DNA of 64,000 bases from Scatolibacter rhodanostii (GTDB lineage: Bacteria > Bacillota > Clostridia > Oscillospirales > Acutalibacteraceae): NCBI RefSeq assembly GCF_900197595.1, contig NZ_FZLO01000004.1, positions 124,001 through 188,000 of the forward strand, read 5' to 3'. The notes under the pieces are model-generated. The model was given only the letters and a program-made list of their open reading frames with translations, was not told the DNA's origin and did no database searches. The position numbers and the translations under genes were made by a program. Below, piece after piece: positions 62,251 through 64,000 of this stretch. Within the stretch, counting starts at the first letter, position 1; every line of letters starts with the position of its first letter.

Positions 62251-63225
62251 TTAAAATAGAGCACCTTCAGGGAAGAATTTTTTCACTACTCGGTTTGAAG
62301 TGAAAACTAGAATAAATCCAACCACCGATTGATAAAGACCAATCGCCATAGAAAGCCCAGGGTCACCGGTGTTTTTGAAGGTTCTATACACATACGTATC
62401 AATGACTTCTGCAATTGGCATCAGTGAGCTGTTATCACGAATAATCGCGTAAAACATACCAAAATCTCCGTAGAAAATCTTTCCGATACTCATCAGAGTC
62501 ATAATACAGATGGTCGGCATAAGAAGCGGCAGGGTGATATAGCGAATTCTCTTCATACGAGTTGCACCATCTATATAAGCGGCCTCGTAGAGTCCTTCGT
62601 CAATTCCTGTAATTGCTGCCAAATAAATAATAGCGGTATATCCCGTGTTCTTCCATATATGTAAGATAAGTAAGATAGGATACCAATAACTCGGTGTAGA
62701 ATAGAAATTCGTTTTATCTCCGCCAAAATTAGCAATGAGATTATTAATCAATCCATTTTCTGTTCCTAAAAGTCCCTGTAGCATATAGCTGACGATGACC
62801 CAAGAGATAAAATAAGGAAAAAGCATTGTAGATTGTGTAATTTTTAAAAATTTCTTCTTTTTGATTTCATTCAAGATAATGGCCAGCAAAACTGCAAAGA
62901 TGGTACCAAATATTAAAAACACAACATTGATGACCAAGGTATTTCTTGTGACCAACCACGCCCAACTGGATTGAAAAAAGTATTTGAAATTGTCAAACCC
63001 TACAAATGGACTTAAAATGCCTGTCTTATAGTTGAATTTTTCAAATGCAATGGCGACATATGGCAGTGATGCGTAACTATAGACAAAGACATATACCATT
63101 GCAGGAACAGCCAGAATATAAAGAAATTTGTTCCGCCACAATTCTTGAAATACATTTGTCTTTTTCTTTGGTAAATCTTTCTTCGGCAAATTTTGTTTTG
63201 TTTTCACCGCTTCACTTCGGTTCAT
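62251..63225 (-). CDS. Carbohydrate ABC transporter permease, LplB type
   Basis: Membrane permease of 324 residues, first gene of the radical-enzyme operon. About six helices are seen, the first at FLYILAVPAMVYVFVYSYA. The contact loop is GLYEAAYIDGATRMK followed by YITLPLLMP. The ATG at 63225 is chosen for GAGGAG 8 bases upstream; the frame extends three codons further. No ATPase is encoded here either. Confidence 0.9.
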   Translation of the reverse strand: MNRSEAVKTKQNLPKKDLPKKKTNVFQELWRNKFLYILAVPAMVYVFVYSYASLPYVAIAFEKFNYKTGILSPFVGFDNFKYFFQSSWAWLVTRNTLVINVVFLIFGTIFAVLLAIILNEIKKKKFLKITQSTMLFPYFISWVIVSYMLQGLLGTENGLINNLIANFGGDKTNFYSTPSYWYPILLILHIWKNTGYTAIIYLAAITGIDEGLYEAAYIDGATRMKRIRYITLPLLMPTICIMTLMSIGKIFYGDFGMFYAIIRDNSSLMPIAEVIDTYVYRTFKNTGDPGLSMAIGLYQSVVGFILVFTSNRVVKKFFPEGALF

Positions 63226-63514
63226 TGCCCACACTCCTCAGAAGCAAATTTTTAATGGATAAGACTTATTAATTGTATGAAAATTAATAGATTTTATAAT
63301 CTTAGTCCAATTGTTTTGTGTCTATCTCATAATATACTTTTTCTGTACGTCCTGTAAACTTCTAATATTTTTACTTCTCTAAAAATCTCGAATTAGCCTG
63401 ATTATTTAGATTTTTTCACGCCTATGAATATTAGGGATTACTATAAGAATTAGCTCTATATTTTGTACAATGCAAAAATATATAAAAAATCGACAGATTT
63501 TTATATATTTGCTT
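63226..63514. other. Divergent intergenic region
   Basis: Very AT-rich and without genes. It should hold the promoter of the minus-strand radical-enzyme operon, but no convincing -35/-10 pair was found on that strand. Confidence 0.4.
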
Positions 63515-63543
63515 TTGACAACTTCTTATTTATCCATTACTAT
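63515..63543 (+). promoter_or_regulatory. Promoter of the partial gene at the window end
   Basis: TTGACA at 63515-63520 and TACTAT at 63538-63543 are 17 bases apart, about 95 bases before the ATG at 63637. Confidence 0.65.
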
Positions 63544-63636
63544 AAAATGTATATTAATCTATTCTATTTCTTATTTTAATTGGTAATTTCATTAAACGTT
63601 AATTAATTTTTTAACAAAAGTCAGAAAGAGGTTCTC

Positions 63637-64000
63637 ATGAAGAAAAATACACAATCTTTGGGTAAGGGGCTTGATTTCACTTTCTTTAAGACCATTTTTG
63701 CCGTCGTTATCATTGTTGATATTGTACTCTCTGTTTTGCTCGGAGGGTTATTTAGCGGCAGACAGCTACCTTATTCAAAAGAGCAGTCTGTCATGCAAAT
63801 TGAACAGGTCTGCACCTCTATTGACATTTTATATAGCTCTTTAGAAGCCTGTGCCAACCAAATATTGGCCGATGCAGACACCTACGCAAGCCTTGCTGCC
63901 GAAAAAATAGACCGCTTACAAGAACACAAAAGCGGCCAGCGTTTAAAATACTTGAAATCTGCTAATCCCTACATACGCTACGCCGGCTTTTATAATTCGG
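63637..64000 (+). CDS. N-terminal part of a membrane-anchored protein, probably a sensor or AraC-type regulator (cut by window end)
   Basis: At least 121 residues before the window ends. It begins MKKNTQSLGKGLDFTFFKT, has one helix at about 20-42 (FAVVIIVDIVLSVLLGGLF), and continues into an external-looking region (SIDILYSSLEACANQILADA) that is likely helical. A single helix followed by an extracytoplasmic helical sensor is the start expected for a YesM-type kinase or a membrane-bound AraC-family regulator next to Lpl-type importers. AGAGGT lies before the ATG. It is divergent from the radical-enzyme operon and so is its likely regulator. Confidence 0.6.
   Translation, partial: MKKNTQSLGKGLDFTFFKTIFAVVIIVDIVLSVLLGGLFSGRQLPYSKEQSVMQIEQVCTSIDILYSSLEACANQILADADTYASLAAEKIDRLQEHKSGQRLKYLKSANPYIRYAGFYNS

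Overview
The window is an AT-rich chromosomal stretch from a low-GC, strictly anaerobic Firmicute, most likely a gut-type member of class Clostridia. The pointers are Shine-Dalgarno starts of the AGGAGG type, frequent TTG/GTG starts, a lysine riboswitch, Lpl-type sugar ABC transporters, a YfhO-type cell-envelope gene, and an O2-sensitive glycyl radical enzyme with its activase. No rRNA, CRISPR array or prophage is visible. I cannot name a genus from sequence alone.

Layout. 0.3-2.1 kb: GH51 arabinofuranosidase and an overlapping Cys-rich small protein. 2.5-4.1 kb: thioredoxin, thioredoxin reductase and an initiator tRNA with a clear promoter and terminator. 4.2-6.4 kb: large serine recombinase plus a small gene, probably a small or decayed mobile element next to the tRNA; a relic of a second recombinase lies at 16.85-16.9 kb. 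6.6-7.7 kb: secondary alcohol dehydrogenase. 7.9-16.5 kb: GH31 glycosidase, LplC/LplB/LplA-type transporter and a YesM/YesN-type two-component system, all on the minus strand. 17.4-32.8 kb: a long minus-strand catabolic locus (GntR regulator, binding protein, MalF/MalG permeases, three paralogous GHL6-type glycoside hydrolase-like proteins, a GarR-like reductase, a TIM-barrel isomerase, a D-2-hydroxyacid dehydrogenase), preceded by a second GntR regulator and a glycerate kinase. 33.1-36.6 kb: GT2 glycosyltransferase and YfhO, a cell-surface glycosylation pair. 37-40.8 kb: housekeeping genes (YfbR-like nucleotidase, YihY, MnmA, ribosomal protein S4). 41-43.9 kb: lysine riboswitch and a polar amino-acid ABC transporter. 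44-46 kb: chemoreceptor. 46.3-48.4 kb: GH43 xylosidase and a DHFR-like protein. 48.5-54.6 kb: oppABCDF. 55-64 kb: a glycyl radical enzyme locus with activase, Gfo/Idh/MocA oxidoreductase, LplA/C/B-type transporter, and a divergent membrane-anchored gene cut by the window end.

How it fits together. The cell appears to live on plant-type oligosaccharides (GH51, GH43, GH31) and peptides. Two loci look undescribed or poorly described. (1) The 17-33 kb locus joins three GHL6 paralogues to enzymes that would plausibly converge on hydroxypyruvate, tartronate semialdehyde and glycerate, with a glycerate kinase feeding 2-phosphoglycerate into glycolysis. (2) The 55-64 kb locus pairs a sugar-type importer with an oxidoreductase and a short, divergent glycyl radical enzyme carrying a GCGE active-site motif and an RIGGF radical loop. 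Both substrate assignments are inference from context.
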